Assembly: GCA_026988245.1 (NCBI GenBank)
Contig: JALSLR010000008.1
Location: 1 to 64,000, forward strand
DNA: 64,000 nucleotides
Origin: Sulfurimonas sp.
GTDB lineage: Bacteria; Campylobacterota; Campylobacteria; Campylobacterales; Sulfurimonadaceae
Reading direction: 5' to 3'
Part shown: positions 1 through 9,921 of the stretch, piece after piece
How the letters are laid out: the number at the start of each line of letters is the position of its first letter
How positions within the stretch are numbered: the first letter of the stretch is position 1
Notes under the pieces: model-generated
Told to the model about the DNA's origin: nothing
The model's database searches: none
What the model saw: only the letters and a program-made list of their open reading frames with translations
Program-made: the position numbers and the translations under genes

Positions 1-287
1 TCGTTAGTTGTCTTATCTATTTACTTGCTTAGTTTTCAATGATCTCAAACATCTTTTTCAACCTCTTATCAGAAGTCTCTGTGAAGCCTAAACATTAGGT
101 CTCTGTGTTTGTGGATGGGAATTATAGGAAAAAGAAACTTTGATGTCAATACATTTGCCAAGAAATTTATAAATTCTTTAGTTAATGTTTATTTACTTAT
201 CATATTTTCTTATTTATTAGAATTGTTTCCTTGCATTTACTCTTTATATGTAAAATACTTTTAACAATTATATATAAGGAATAAATT

Positions 288-989
288 ATGGGACTATATG
301 ATCGCGACTATGCAAGAGGAAACAACTCTTATGCATATAACACAAACACTCGTAGCGATACGCAAATAATATCTTTTGTAAAAGAAACATATAAACTCTT
401 TGCAGCTTCTATGATGGCTGGTGCAGTTGGTGCTTATGTTGGTGTTCCTATGGCTGGAGCAATTCAGGGTATGTTTTTACCTCTATTTTTACTAGAGATT
501 GGTTTACTTATAGGTTTACACTTTGTAAAGCATAAACCAGGTATCAACCTTATGGTTATGTTTGGCTTTGTCTTTATGACTGGACTTATGCTTGCACCAT
601 TGCTTGCACAAACACTTGGCATGAGTGGTGGTGGGACCATCATCGGGAATGCCTTTGCTATGACCTCTGTTGTATTTGCTAGCATGAGTTTTTTTGCTAT
701 TAAAACAACGAAAGACTTTACATCTTACGGCAAACCTTTAATGATAGCTCTTTTTGTAGTTATTGGTTTTTCTATAGTAAATATGTTTATGGGAAGCCCA
801 CTGTTAGCTGTTGGAATCTCAGCTGCTGTTGTATTTTTATTTAGCATCTTAGTTATCTATGATACGCAAAACATTATGCGTGGTATGTATGAAACACCTA
901 TTGACGGAGCTATTGCTCTTTACTTAGACTTTTTAAATATTTTTACTGCACTTCTTCAACTCTTTGGTATCTTTGGTGGCGATGACTAG
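288..989 (+). CDS. Bax inhibitor-1/YccA family membrane protein
   Basis: 233 aa ORF with multiple TM segments, BI-1-like C-terminus (LVIYDTQNIMRG...IALYLDFLNIFTALLQLFG). Confidence 0.9.
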   Translation: MGLYDRDYARGNNSYAYNTNTRSDTQIISFVKETYKLFAASMMAGAVGAYVGVPMAGAIQGMFLPLFLLEIGLLIGLHFVKHKPGINLMVMFGFVFMTGLMLAPLLAQTLGMSGGGTIIGNAFAMTSVVFASMSFFAIKTTKDFTSYGKPLMIALFVVIGFSIVNMFMGSPLLAVGISAAVVFLFSILVIYDTQNIMRGMYETPIDGAIALYLDFLNIFTALLQLFGIFGGDD

Positions 990-1401
990 AGAGAACCTTT
1001 CACCCGAACTATATCGGGTGATAGATGCTAACTTAAACCGTCTCAAAGAGGGCGTACGCGTTGTAGAGGACCTTATGCGTTATCTACACAACAATAAAGA
1101 ACTCTCAAAAAAACTCAAAAATCTTCGTCACTTATCTAGGTATGAAAATATTGATGCCCTGCTCAAGCATCGAGATAGCATTAATGATGTACTTCGACCT
1201 ACAAGTGAGAGCGAACTCAATCGCACGGACTTAAAAAGTATCATTATCGCAAACTTTAAACGTGCTCAAGAGAGTTCAAGAGTTTTAGAGGAGTTATTTA
1301 AACTTTATGATGCTAAAGATAGTGAAAAGTTCAAACATATACGTTATGAACTTTATGACTTAGAAAAAGAGGTTATAAAACTTACTTCGAACTCCAAGTA
1401 G
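982..1401 (+). CDS. Stand-alone ThiD2-like protein (domain usually found fused to ThiE)
   Basis: YRVIDANLNRLKEGVRVVEDLMRY motif typical of ThiD2/ThiE-N domain; internal ATG at 982 overlaps previous stop. Confidence 0.65.
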   Translation: MTRENLSPELYRVIDANLNRLKEGVRVVEDLMRYLHNNKELSKKLKNLRHLSRYENIDALLKHRDSINDVLRPTSESELNRTDLKSIIIANFKRAQESSRVLEELFKLYDAKDSEKFKHIRYELYDLEKEVIKLTSNSK

Positions 1402-2048
1402 TTAAGAGGATAGTTTTTCATCAACTCTTTTGTTTGTTTAAATGAAAGAATTTTTCTAGAACCACTCACTCCACTTTTCTTAATATATGTAAACATCTCT
1501 TTTGTTGAGTTAAACTCCAGTTTATAAGTAAGCACTTCAATATTTACATCAAAATACTTCTTTGCTAACGCTTCGACCATATCTGCACTTTTTAAAATGG
1601 AGTTAATCTTTGCTGTCTTATTAATCGTTTTGAAAGTATTTGAAGTAAAAATTGCTAAGGCGATGGGCAAATTAAAAGCTTTAATATTTTTAAAAACCCT
1701 CTCTAAATCATATGCCCACTGAAGAGCTGAAGATGAAAAGATAAAATCATAATTATTTGTATAAAGATTATTAAAGAGTTCTTGATTGTTAAAATCTCCG
1801 TATATGCACTCTATATTTTCTGATTTTGGATGTAGTTCCAACATACCTTTAGCAAAATCTACACCTGTAAAAGAGTGATAATCCCAGTCTATCTTTTTAC
1901 AAAGAGAGCCATCGCCACAACCCAAATCTAAAATATTTTTAGGCTCAGTATTTACTTTAGATAAAAGATGTTGAATCACTTTATCTTGAATGATATTATA
2001 GGTACCATAGGTATTGGCATGGTTTGAAAACTCTGTATCTACATTCAT
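1353..2048 (-). CDS. bioC: BioC-like SAM-dependent methyltransferase (malonyl-ACP O-methyltransferase)
   Basis: ILDLGCGDGSL SAM motif, FSSSALQW motif; likely start MNVDTEF at 2048. Confidence 0.7.
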   Translation of the reverse strand: MNVDTEFSNHANTYGTYNIIQDKVIQHLLSKVNTEPKNILDLGCGDGSLCKKIDWDYHSFTGVDFAKGMLELHPKSENIECIYGDFNNQELFNNLYTNNYDFIFSSSALQWAYDLERVFKNIKAFNLPIALAIFTSNTFKTINKTAKINSILKSADMVEALAKKYFDVNIEVLTYKLEFNSTKEMFTYIKKSGVSGSRKILSFKQTKELMKNYPLNYLEFEVSFITSFSKS

Positions 2049-2050
2049 GA

Positions 2051-2854
2051 TTAACGTTTGGAGTTGTTTAGCACTAGCGAAATGACAAATAGCATCAAGA
2101 CACAAAGAACTATAGTAGCTCCTGATGGGAGCGAGTACTCATACGAGAGTGTCATTCCAAAGGCTACGCTCACAAGGGCAAAAGACAAGGCAAGTAAAGT
2201 TGTGTTTTTAAAACCTTGCTTGAACTGTAACGCAGATACTGTTGGGATAACCATAAGTGCCCCGATAAGAAGACTACCGACTACACGAATAGATAAGGCG
2301 ATAATAACAGCGACAACACTCACCAGGATAAAGTTTAAGAGCTTTACTTGTATCCCACTCGTTTGAGCTACCTCTTCATCATAGGCTATAAAGTACAACT
2401 CTTTTGAATATGCTAACAATAAAGCAAGCGAGGCACTCCCTACAACTACTATAACAATAACATCTTCTTTGCTTACTGAAAGAATAGAACCAAAGAGATA
2501 GGAAAAAAGAGAATTGTTAAAAGCCCCACCTAAGGAGACAATTATAACTGCTAAAGCGAGAGAACCTGAAAGCAAGATAGCTAAAACTGCATCCGAATAG
2601 AGGGCAAAAGAACTTCTCAAATACTCTATAAGCCAAGCACTTAGTAGTGCAACTACCACTGCTACCCATAGTGGATTATATCCAGAGACAAGACCAACTG
2701 CCACTCCAACCAAGGCTGAGTGCGCTAAGGTTTCACTGATCATAGAGTATCTACGCAAGACTACAAATGTACCGCTTACTGATGCTAAGATTGCTATAAT
2801 AAAACCAGCTATAAAAGCGTTTTGCATGAACTCGTAAGAGAGCATTTCAGTCAT
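2051..2854 (-). CDS. znuB: Zinc/metal ABC transporter permease (ZnuB-like)
   Basis: ABC-3 family membrane protein next to ZnuC and ZnuA homologues. Confidence 0.85.
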   Translation of the reverse strand: MTEMLSYEFMQNAFIAGFIIAILASVSGTFVVLRRYSMISETLAHSALVGVAVGLVSGYNPLWVAVVVALLSAWLIEYLRSSFALYSDAVLAILLSGSLALAVIIVSLGGAFNNSLFSYLFGSILSVSKEDVIVIVVVGSASLALLLAYSKELYFIAYDEEVAQTSGIQVKLLNFILVSVVAVIIALSIRVVGSLLIGALMVIPTVSALQFKQGFKNTTLLALSFALVSVAFGMTLSYEYSLPSGATIVLCVLMLFVISLVLNNSKR

Positions 2855-2952
2855 TTTATTCCTTCCATTTTTTATTTATTAAGTGTTACTCAAATGAAAA
2901 GTACATTTAGTACTCTTTATTGGAGATATCATCTCTGTCATTTCATAAATCC

Positions 2953-3717
2953 TTAGTGGTCATGCTTATGGTTATGGATAAGATGGGCATCAAATCCATA
3001 GAGTAAACTCATATCTTCACAGGAGAGAGTTTGTTTTGGGTTATTGCAGATAGTAATTTTTTGATTTATCGTAAAAAGTCTTGCTATATCATCAGCAATA
3101 ACACCTATATCGTGAGTGATAAAAACTATAGTTATGTTTTCATCTTTATTGAGCGAGCGAAGTAAGGCATAAAATCTATTTTGTGAAACTACATCTACCC
3201 CTGTGTTTGGCTCATCTAGGATAAGAATTTCTGGTGATGATGCTAAGGCACGAGCAATCATAACACGTTGGCGTTGTCCACCTGAGAGGGTACCTATCAT
3301 TTTATCTTTTAGGTTAAGCACATCCATCTTAATCATTGCATCATTTACAAGCTCTTTATCGTGCGTACTCATAGATGAAAAAAGTCCACGCTTTGAAGTG
3401 CGACCCATGTTTACGATATCTTGAACTGTAGCTGGAAAGTTACTATCTACATGAGATGCACGTTGTGGAACAAAACCTATTTTATCCCATTTTTTAAAAC
3501 GATTGAGTTTTTTACCATAGATCATTATCTCGCCACTTGTTGGTTTATCAAGACCCAAAAGCATACGAATGAGAGTCGTTTTTCCACCACCATTTGGACC
3601 TATAATAGCGATAAACTCACCTTTTAAAATCTCAAGAGAGATATTTGAGAGTATCCTTTGAGTTCCAACATCAAAGTTGAGATTCTTTACTTCAAAGATT
3701 GGAACGTGAAACTTCAT
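2953..3717 (-). CDS. znuC: Zinc/metal ABC transporter ATP-binding protein (ZnuC-like)
   Basis: Walker A GPNGGGKTT, LSGGQRQR signature, Walker B ILILDEP. Confidence 0.9.
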   Translation of the reverse strand: MKFHVPIFEVKNLNFDVGTQRILSNISLEILKGEFIAIIGPNGGGKTTLIRMLLGLDKPTSGEIMIYGKKLNRFKKWDKIGFVPQRASHVDSNFPATVQDIVNMGRTSKRGLFSSMSTHDKELVNDAMIKMDVLNLKDKMIGTLSGGQRQRVMIARALASSPEILILDEPNTGVDVVSQNRFYALLRSLNKDENITIVFITHDIGVIADDIARLFTINQKITICNNPKQTLSCEDMSLLYGFDAHLIHNHKHDH

Positions 3718-4643
3718 CTACACTCCATAGCATCAATAAGTTTTACTAAGTTTGCTTTCATTATATCTTCATAAGAGAGATTTTGTTTTGCTTCATCTGC
3801 CGTTATGTTCGCTAGGGGCTGTAGTTGTTCTACTTTTACAGAAGACTCTTTTGCAATAGTCTTTATAGCTTGAGAAGATGCAAAGCTTTCATAAAATATA
3901 GTAGAAACATTATGCTCTTTTATATGATTGATTAACTTAATTATATGTTTAGCATCGGCCTCAGAATCTGGGGAAATAGAACTTAAAGAAACAATCTTAA
4001 AATCATAACTTCTCGCTAAATACGAAAAGGCATCATGATTTGTTAAAATCTCTTTCTTTCTGCAGGTTAGTAGACTTTTTTTATAGAGTCTATCTAAGGC
4101 ATCTAATTTTTCAATGTATCGTTTTTGATTTGTTAAATAAAAAGCTTCATTTTCAATATCTAAGGCTATTATCTGCTTCGTAATCTCTAAGGTAGCTTTT
4201 TTCATGTTTGCGATGCTAAGCCAGTAGTGAGGATCATATGCCCCGTGATTATGTTCATGTTCGTGTTTATCTAGCCTCATTAAGTCAACATACTTACTCA
4301 TGTCTATACTTTTGTTTTTAAAATGCCAGTTTGCTATCCAAGGCTCAAGAGATGCTCCACTATAGATAACTAAGGAGCTACGATGAAGTTTTACCATATC
4401 TTTAGGATTTGGTTCAAAGCTATGAATATCTACGCCAACAGGAAGTATCATATAGGTTATCAGCTTATCTTGAGCTATATTTTTCGCTATATCATAGAGA
4501 GGAAAACTACTGAGAGCGATTATAGGTTTTGAAGAATCGTCTCGGCTAATTTTTTCATCTAGTTTAGCATCTTGTTTTAAAACGATCATTTGAAGTAAAA
4601 AAACAACAATGACAAGTATAAACATAGTGTTTTTTAAATTCAT
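3714..4643 (-). CDS. znuA: Metal ABC transporter substrate-binding protein (ZnuA-like)
   Basis: HEHEHNHGAYDPHYWLS metal-binding loop; start MNLKNTMF at 4643 preferred (ORF-track start at 4667 lies in an intergenic repeat). Confidence 0.85.
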   Translation of the reverse strand: MNLKNTMFILVIVVFLLQMIVLKQDAKLDEKISRDDSSKPIIALSSFPLYDIAKNIAQDKLITYMILPVGVDIHSFEPNPKDMVKLHRSSLVIYSGASLEPWIANWHFKNKSIDMSKYVDLMRLDKHEHEHNHGAYDPHYWLSIANMKKATLEITKQIIALDIENEAFYLTNQKRYIEKLDALDRLYKKSLLTCRKKEILTNHDAFSYLARSYDFKIVSLSSISPDSEADAKHIIKLINHIKEHNVSTIFYESFASSQAIKTIAKESSVKVEQLQPLANITADEAKQNLSYEDIMKANLVKLIDAMECR

Positions 4644-4653
4644 GTATCCCCTT

Positions 4654-4685
4654 AGGTTCCCAGTCAAGCTGAGAATGACAATGAG
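4654..4685. repeat. Intergenic inverted-repeat element (GTCATTCTCAGCTTGACTGGGAACCT family)
   Basis: Similar to 55969-56000 and to the elements at 25711-25819 and 62731-62756. Confidence 0.6.
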
Positions 4686-4722
4686 AAATTATACCCTATT
4701 TTGTATTAAAGGTTTTTTTAGA

Positions 4723-4728
4723 TATAAT
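4723..4728 (+). promoter_or_regulatory. Putative -10 TATAAT upstream of secG
   Basis: TTTTTTTAGATATAATTCG preceding secG-frr-pyrE. Confidence 0.5.
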
Positions 4729-4785
4729 TCGCAACTTTAACCACGGTCATACGCATTGTTTTATGACTACACAGGAATTTTTAAA

Positions 4786-5106
4786 ATGACAACTGATTTA
4801 TTATTAATCGTTCAAATAGTACTTGTAGTAATCTTAGTGATTGCAGTACTTTTACAAAAGAGCTCAAGCATTGGTCTTGGCGCGTACAGTGGCTCAAACG
4901 AGTCTGTTTTTGGTGCTAAAGGACCAAATGCTTTTTTAGCAAAAACTACTTTTTTAATTGGTTTTTTGTTTATAGTAAATACAATTTCATTGGGATACCT
5001 TTACTCTTCAGCAAAGAGCGAATCTGTAGTAGACAATATTCTTGATACTACAAATGTAGTTGCACCAGAAGCAACTACTACACCTTCTCAAACACCAGCT
5101 AAATAA
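4786..5106 (+). CDS. secG: Preprotein translocase subunit SecG
   Basis: VLVVILVIAVLLQKSSSIGLGAYSGSNESVFGAKG; start ATG at 4786. Confidence 0.9.
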   Translation: MTTDLLLIVQIVLVVILVIAVLLQKSSSIGLGAYSGSNESVFGAKGPNAFLAKTTFLIGFLFIVNTISLGYLYSSAKSESVVDNILDTTNVVAPEATTTPSQTPAK

Positions 5107-5125
5107 TTTAAAATAGGAGATTTTT

Positions 5126-5683
5126 ATGTTAGAAGAAATTTATAACGAATGTGAAGAAAAAATGCAAGGCAGTGTTGAGCATATGCACCGTGATTTCAAA
5201 ACTCTTCGTACTGGTAAAGTTACGACTACAGTTTTAGACAATGTACGAATCGACTATTACGGTACAGCTACTCCACTAGATCAAGTTGGTTCCGTTATTG
5301 CAACTGATGCAACAACGATAACTATCAACCCTTGGGAGAAAAATCTTTTAGGAGATATTGAGAGCGCTATAGCTGCTGCAAACATAGGTGTAAATCCTAA
5401 TAATGATGGTGATTTCATCAAGTTATTTTTTCCACCTATGACATCTGAACAACGTCAAGAAACTGTGAAGCAGATGAAAACTATGGTTGAAGATGCTAAA
5501 GTTTCAATCCGAAACGATAGAAAAAAATCTAATGATGCTATAAAAAAGCTTGAAAAAGATAAAGAGATTACAGAAGATGATTCTAAATCTGCACAAGATA
5601 AGATTCAAAAAACTACTGATAAATTTATAACTATGATTGACGATGATGCTAAGGCAAAAGAGATAGAGGTGTTAAAAGTCTAA
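5126..5683 (+). CDS. frr: Ribosome recycling factor
   Basis: 185 aa, [14 protein letters not shown]-like motif, full-length RRF. Confidence 0.97.
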   Translation: MLEEIYNECEEKMQGSVEHMHRDFKTLRTGKVTTTVLDNVRIDYYGTATPLDQVGSVIATDATTITINPWEKNLLGDIESAIAAANIGVNPNNDGDFIKLFFPPMTSEQRQETVKQMKTMVEDAKVSIRNDRKKSNDAIKKLEKDKEITEDDSKSAQDKIQKTTDKFITMIDDDAKAKEIEVLKV

Positions 5684-6291
5684 TGGATATTAAAAAAATC
5701 TATATGGATGCTGATGCTCTTTTAGAGGGTCATTTTAAACTAAGTTCTGGTAACCATTCACAGTTTTACCTGCAGTCGGCCAAAGTTCTTGAAGACCCTA
5801 AGGTTGCAAAAACTTTAGCAGATGCACTAGCAAAACAAATCAAAGAAAGCGGTCTTAAAGTTGATACTGTATGCGCCCCTGCTCTTGGTGGACTCATAGC
5901 TGGGTTTGCACTTGCAACTGCTCTTGATGTTCGTTCTATCTTTGCTGAAAGAGTTGATGGCGTGATGAATATTCGTCGTGGCTTTGAAGTCAAAGAGGGT
6001 GAACGTGTCCTCATGTGTGAAGACATCATCACAACAGGAGGAAGCGCCATGGAAGCTGCTCATGTTGTAGAGTCTTTAGGCGGAAAAATTATTGGTGTAG
6101 CTGCACTTGCTAATCGCGGTTTTTGTAAACGCGAGAACGCTAACATAAGCACAAAAGACAACTGTAAGCTCCCTCAAAATATTCCATTTTTTGCCTTAGA
6201 AGATTTTACATTTGAGATGTATGCGCCTGATGCTTGTCCCCTTTGTAAAGATGGAAGCGAAGCTATAAAACCAGGCTCTAGAGGAAACTAG
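5683..6291 (+). CDS. pyrE: Orotate phosphoribosyltransferase
   Basis: [15 protein letters not shown] and PRPP motif [14 protein letters not shown]. Confidence 0.96.
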   Translation: MDIKKIYMDADALLEGHFKLSSGNHSQFYLQSAKVLEDPKVAKTLADALAKQIKESGLKVDTVCAPALGGLIAGFALATALDVRSIFAERVDGVMNIRRGFEVKEGERVLMCEDIITTGGSAMEAAHVVESLGGKIIGVAALANRGFCKRENANISTKDNCKLPQNIPFFALEDFTFEMYAPDACPLCKDGSEAIKPGSRGN

Positions 6292-6348
6292 TTTATATCT
6301 ACAACCCCCTAAAGCTACAAAAATAAATTTTTGAGATAAAATTACTCA

Positions 6349-7971
6349 CTAAGAATAATTAAGCTGGCAGGTTATCATCCTCTCAACTAGTATTCTTCCT
6401 ATCTCTAATTTCCCATCAACAATCACTGTAATATCTAAGTCACTTAAGGCTTCTTTTTCTTCAAGTGAAACTACTTTTACTATCAAGTTTACATCTTTTG
6501 TATGCTTCAATACAGCCTCACATATAAGGCGCTTTTTTTCAAGGTTATCGAGTGTGACTATGACAGCGGCTGCTTTTTTAACATTGAGTGCTTCGATGAT
6601 AGATATTTTTGACATATCTCCAAGATAGACTTCTTTGTCTTCAGCCATAGCTTCTTGAACATGTTTAGGGGAATTATCTATGATAATATAGGGTGCATCT
6701 ATTTCATCTAAGTGTGCTGTTACAAACTTTCCAACTACCGAATACCCACATACCACTACATGGTTTTCGCGCCCATCAAAAGAGGTGTTTTCAACATGGA
6801 TAAACTCATCTTCTATGAAAGAATCAACGAAACTAGTGATGCGTGATATAAAAAATGGGGTCACCATCATAGAAAGAATCACAATGAGAATAAGTAAGGA
6901 CTCTAAATCTTTTTCAAGAAGACCTCCTACACTAGCTATAGCAAAGATGACAAAAGAAAATTCTCCAACTTGAGAGATAGAAAGAGCTGTTTTAAGCGAA
7001 GTTCCATGCCCAGATGTAACTTTTACAACAAGATATGTAATGATAGTTTTTAAAATCAAAACAAGTAAAAATATACCTATTATAATTGTCAAGTGATCCA
7101 AGAAATAACCTACATCTATCTTCATTCCAACGATGATAAAAAAAGTACCCAATAAAATATCTTTAAACGGCGCTATATCATACTCAACCTTATGATGATA
7201 CTTTGTCTCTGCGATAATCATCCCTGCAACAAAAGCGCCTAGAGAGTAGGTAAAGCCAAAGTATGATGCTAAGAGAGATGCACTGATAACGATAAACAAA
7301 ACGCTACCCATAAAAAGCTCATCCACATCACTTGAGGCAGAAAAGTGTAACATCCATGTCATAACTCGCTTTCCAACTACAAACAGTAAACCCACAACAA
7401 CCACTGCACTTATCGCTGTATCTCTGAAAATCACCCAAACAGATTCATGCCCTTCATTTGTCATAAAACCTAAAAATATTAGTAAAGGAATGACTGCGAT
7501 ATCTTGAAAAATTAAAATTCCTGTGGCACGTTGACCATAGGGGGTATATATCTCTTTTGAAGACTTCAGATAACTCAGCACCACTGCAGTTGATGAGAGG
7601 GCAAAGGCTGTTGCAATAATAAGGGAGGACTTAAAATCTAAATCAAACCCATACATAGCTATACTCAAAATAGCTATTGCTGTAAGTGTAGCCTGCAAAA
7701 ATCCATTGCCAAAAATTTCTGCTTTCATAGAGTTCATCTTTGAGAGTGAAATTTCAAGTCCTATGGTAAACATTAAAAAAACTATACCAAATTCACCTAT
7801 ATGCTCGAGGGTTGAGGAAAGTTTTATATTACCTAAATCAAAACTATATACTAAGATAGTCCCCGTAAAAATATAACCAATAATCTGAGATATTCCCAGT
7901 TTTTTTAATATAATATTTAAAACTGATGATATCCCCAAGGCAGAAACAATTATTAAAAGTGCATTATCCAT
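6349..7971 (-). CDS. CPA2-type cation:proton antiporter with TrkA-N domain (Kef-like)
   Basis: N-terminal multi-TM exchanger domain plus VVVCGYSVVGKFV Rossmann motif. Confidence 0.9.
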   Translation of the reverse strand: MDNALLIIVSALGISSVLNIILKKLGISQIIGYIFTGTILVYSFDLGNIKLSSTLEHIGEFGIVFLMFTIGLEISLSKMNSMKAEIFGNGFLQATLTAIAILSIAMYGFDLDFKSSLIIATAFALSSTAVVLSYLKSSKEIYTPYGQRATGILIFQDIAVIPLLIFLGFMTNEGHESVWVIFRDTAISAVVVVGLLFVVGKRVMTWMLHFSASSDVDELFMGSVLFIVISASLLASYFGFTYSLGAFVAGMIIAETKYHHKVEYDIAPFKDILLGTFFIIVGMKIDVGYFLDHLTIIIGIFLLVLILKTIITYLVVKVTSGHGTSLKTALSISQVGEFSFVIFAIASVGGLLEKDLESLLILIVILSMMVTPFFISRITSFVDSFIEDEFIHVENTSFDGRENHVVVCGYSVVGKFVTAHLDEIDAPYIIIDNSPKHVQEAMAEDKEVYLGDMSKISIIEALNVKKAAAVIVTLDNLEKKRLICEAVLKHTKDVNLIVKVVSLEEKEALSDLDITVIVDGKLEIGRILVERMITCQLNYS

Positions 7972-8062
7972 TATAAACTCTATTTTTTAATGGATTATAC
8001 CCAAATATACTCTTCTTAAGGAAAACTATAAGTTAAAATTATATGAATAAGGGAAGTCATGA

Positions 8063-8230
8063 GAAACAGTAAATTTAGTAGAGAGTTTAGAGATTCTTAT
8101 GACAATAAGCATAGGTGTTTCTCAGTCTATGTTTGATAACAACCTCTCCATAGAGAAAATAATTTTAGATGCTGACATCAATCTTTATCAGGCTAAAGAA
8201 AATGGCAGAAATAAAGTATATTCAGTTTAG
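8063..8230 (+). pseudogene. Remnant of a GGDEF (diguanylate cyclase) domain C-terminus
   Basis: Frame without a start codon reads ETVNLVESLEILMTISIGVSQSMFDNNLSIEKIILDADINLYQAKENGRNKVYSV*. Confidence 0.75.
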
Positions 8231-8289
8231 TTCAATCAAAAGGGCTACTTTTAAGTGCCTTTTGTATATAATTCCTTCCATAATTAACT

Positions 8290-9921
8290 ATGGAGATTTG
8301 CATGACTAAATACATTTTTGTGACCGGTGGGGTTTTAAGTTCTTTAGGAAAAGGTATTACAGCAGCTAGTGTTGGTACTCTTTTAAAACACTCTGGATTG
8401 AACATAGGAATGTTAAAAATTGATCCATACATTAACGTAGACCCTGGAACGATGTCCCCCTTAGAACATGGCGAAGTTTTTGTGACAAAAGATGGTGCTG
8501 AGACTGACTTAGACATCGGAAACTACGAGCGTTTCCTTGATAGTTCTTATTTAAAATCTTCTAACTTTACAACCGGTCAAGTTTACTCAAGCGTGATAGA
8601 GCGTGAACGTGCTGGTGGTTACCTTGGTCAAACTATACAGGTTATTCCTCATATCGTTGGAGAGATAGTCAATCGTATCAAACTTGCAGGAGAGGGTCAC
8701 GACATCTTGGTTGTAGAACTTGGTGGGACCGTTGGCGATATCGAAGGTCTTCCTTTTATGGAGGCTATCCGCCAAATGAAGTATGATGAAGAAGTTGCTG
8801 GTACTTTTTTCATCCATGTTACTCTCATCCCTTACATAAAAGCTGCTGGTGAGATGAAGTCCAAACCAACACAACACTCAGTCCAAGAGCTACGCCGCAT
8901 CGGTATCACCCCTCAAATGATAATAGCTAGAAGCGAAAATGCACTCCCAAAAACATTTAAGAAAAAACTCGCTATGAGTTGTGATGTTGCACAAGACAGC
9001 GTCATAGAAGCACTTGATGCTAAGACTATTTATGATATACCTGTAACTTTTTTACGACAAAACATACTTAAGCCAATAGCAAAAGAGCTAGAGCTTGGTG
9101 AATTAAATCCCGATATGGACAAGTGGGATACTTTAGTCAAAAAAATAGTCCAACCAAAAGATAAAACTGTCGTAGGTTTTGTAGGTAAATACCTTGAGCT
9201 CAAAGAGGCCTACAAGTCTTTAACAGAGTCCCTCATCCATTGTGGTGCACACCTTGATACTAGGGTTGAGATAAACTGGGTCGATAGTGAAGAGATAGAA
9301 GAAAAAGGTGCTGAGGCACTCCTAGCTGATTGCGATAGCGTTTTAGTCGCTGGTGGCTTTGGTAACCGTGGCGTTGAGGGTAAGATAAAAGCAATAGAGT
9401 ACGCTCGAATAAACAATGTCCCCTATCTTGGTATCTGCCTTGGTATGCAACTGACTTTAGTAGAGTATGCTAGAAATGTCTTAGGACTAGAGGGCGCTAA
9501 CTCGATAGAGTTTGATGAAAACACACCCCACCCTATGATATATCTCATAGACAACTTTTTAGACCAAAGTGGAGGGATGCAACTACGCACACATACTTCA
9601 CCAATGGGCGGAACCCTTCGTCTAGGTGAATACCCATGTGATACCAAAGCGGGTTCTCTTTTAAGAGAAGCCTATGATGGTGCTACAACCATCAACGAAA
9701 GACATCGCCATCGCTATGAAGCAAATCCGGCGTACCGTGAACAACTAGAACAAGCAGGAATGATAGTCACTGGAGAATCTAATGGTCTTATAGAGACCGT
9801 AGAGATAGAGGGACACCCTTGGTTTTTAGGTGTCCAGTTTCATCCAGAGTTTACCTCAAGACTACAAACTCCAAACCCATCCATACTTGCCTTTGTTAAG
9901 GCAAGTTTAAATGCGGAGTAA
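8290..9921 (+). CDS. pyrG: CTP synthase
   Basis: [21 protein letters not shown], GATase motif YLGICLGMQ. Confidence 0.99.
   Translation: MEICMTKYIFVTGGVLSSLGKGITAASVGTLLKHSGLNIGMLKIDPYINVDPGTMSPLEHGEVFVTKDGAETDLDIGNYERFLDSSYLKSSNFTTGQVYSSVIERERAGGYLGQTIQVIPHIVGEIVNRIKLAGEGHDILVVELGGTVGDIEGLPFMEAIRQMKYDEEVAGTFFIHVTLIPYIKAAGEMKSKPTQHSVQELRRIGITPQMIIARSENALPKTFKKKLAMSCDVAQDSVIEALDAKTIYDIPVTFLRQNILKPIAKELELGELNPDMDKWDTLVKKIVQPKDKTVVGFVGKYLELKEAYKSLTESLIHCGAHLDTRVEINWVDSEEIEEKGAEALLADCDSVLVAGGFGNRGVEGKIKAIEYARINNVPYLGICLGMQLTLVEYARNVLGLEGANSIEFDENTPHPMIYLIDNFLDQSGGMQLRTHTSPMGGTLRLGEYPCDTKAGSLLREAYDGATTINERHRHRYEANPAYREQLEQAGMIVTGESNGLIETVEIEGHPWFLGVQFHPEFTSRLQTPNPSILAFVKASLNAE

Noticed and set aside
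5645-5653. Idea that the repeated word reflects a conserved DAK protein motif
   Set aside because: The same word is also read as LAS, LSI and ML in unrelated proteins and on both strands.
8587-8877. Antisense ORF inside pyrG (also 9210-9416 and 9423-9647)
   Set aside because: Shadow ORFs of a conserved gene, no motif.
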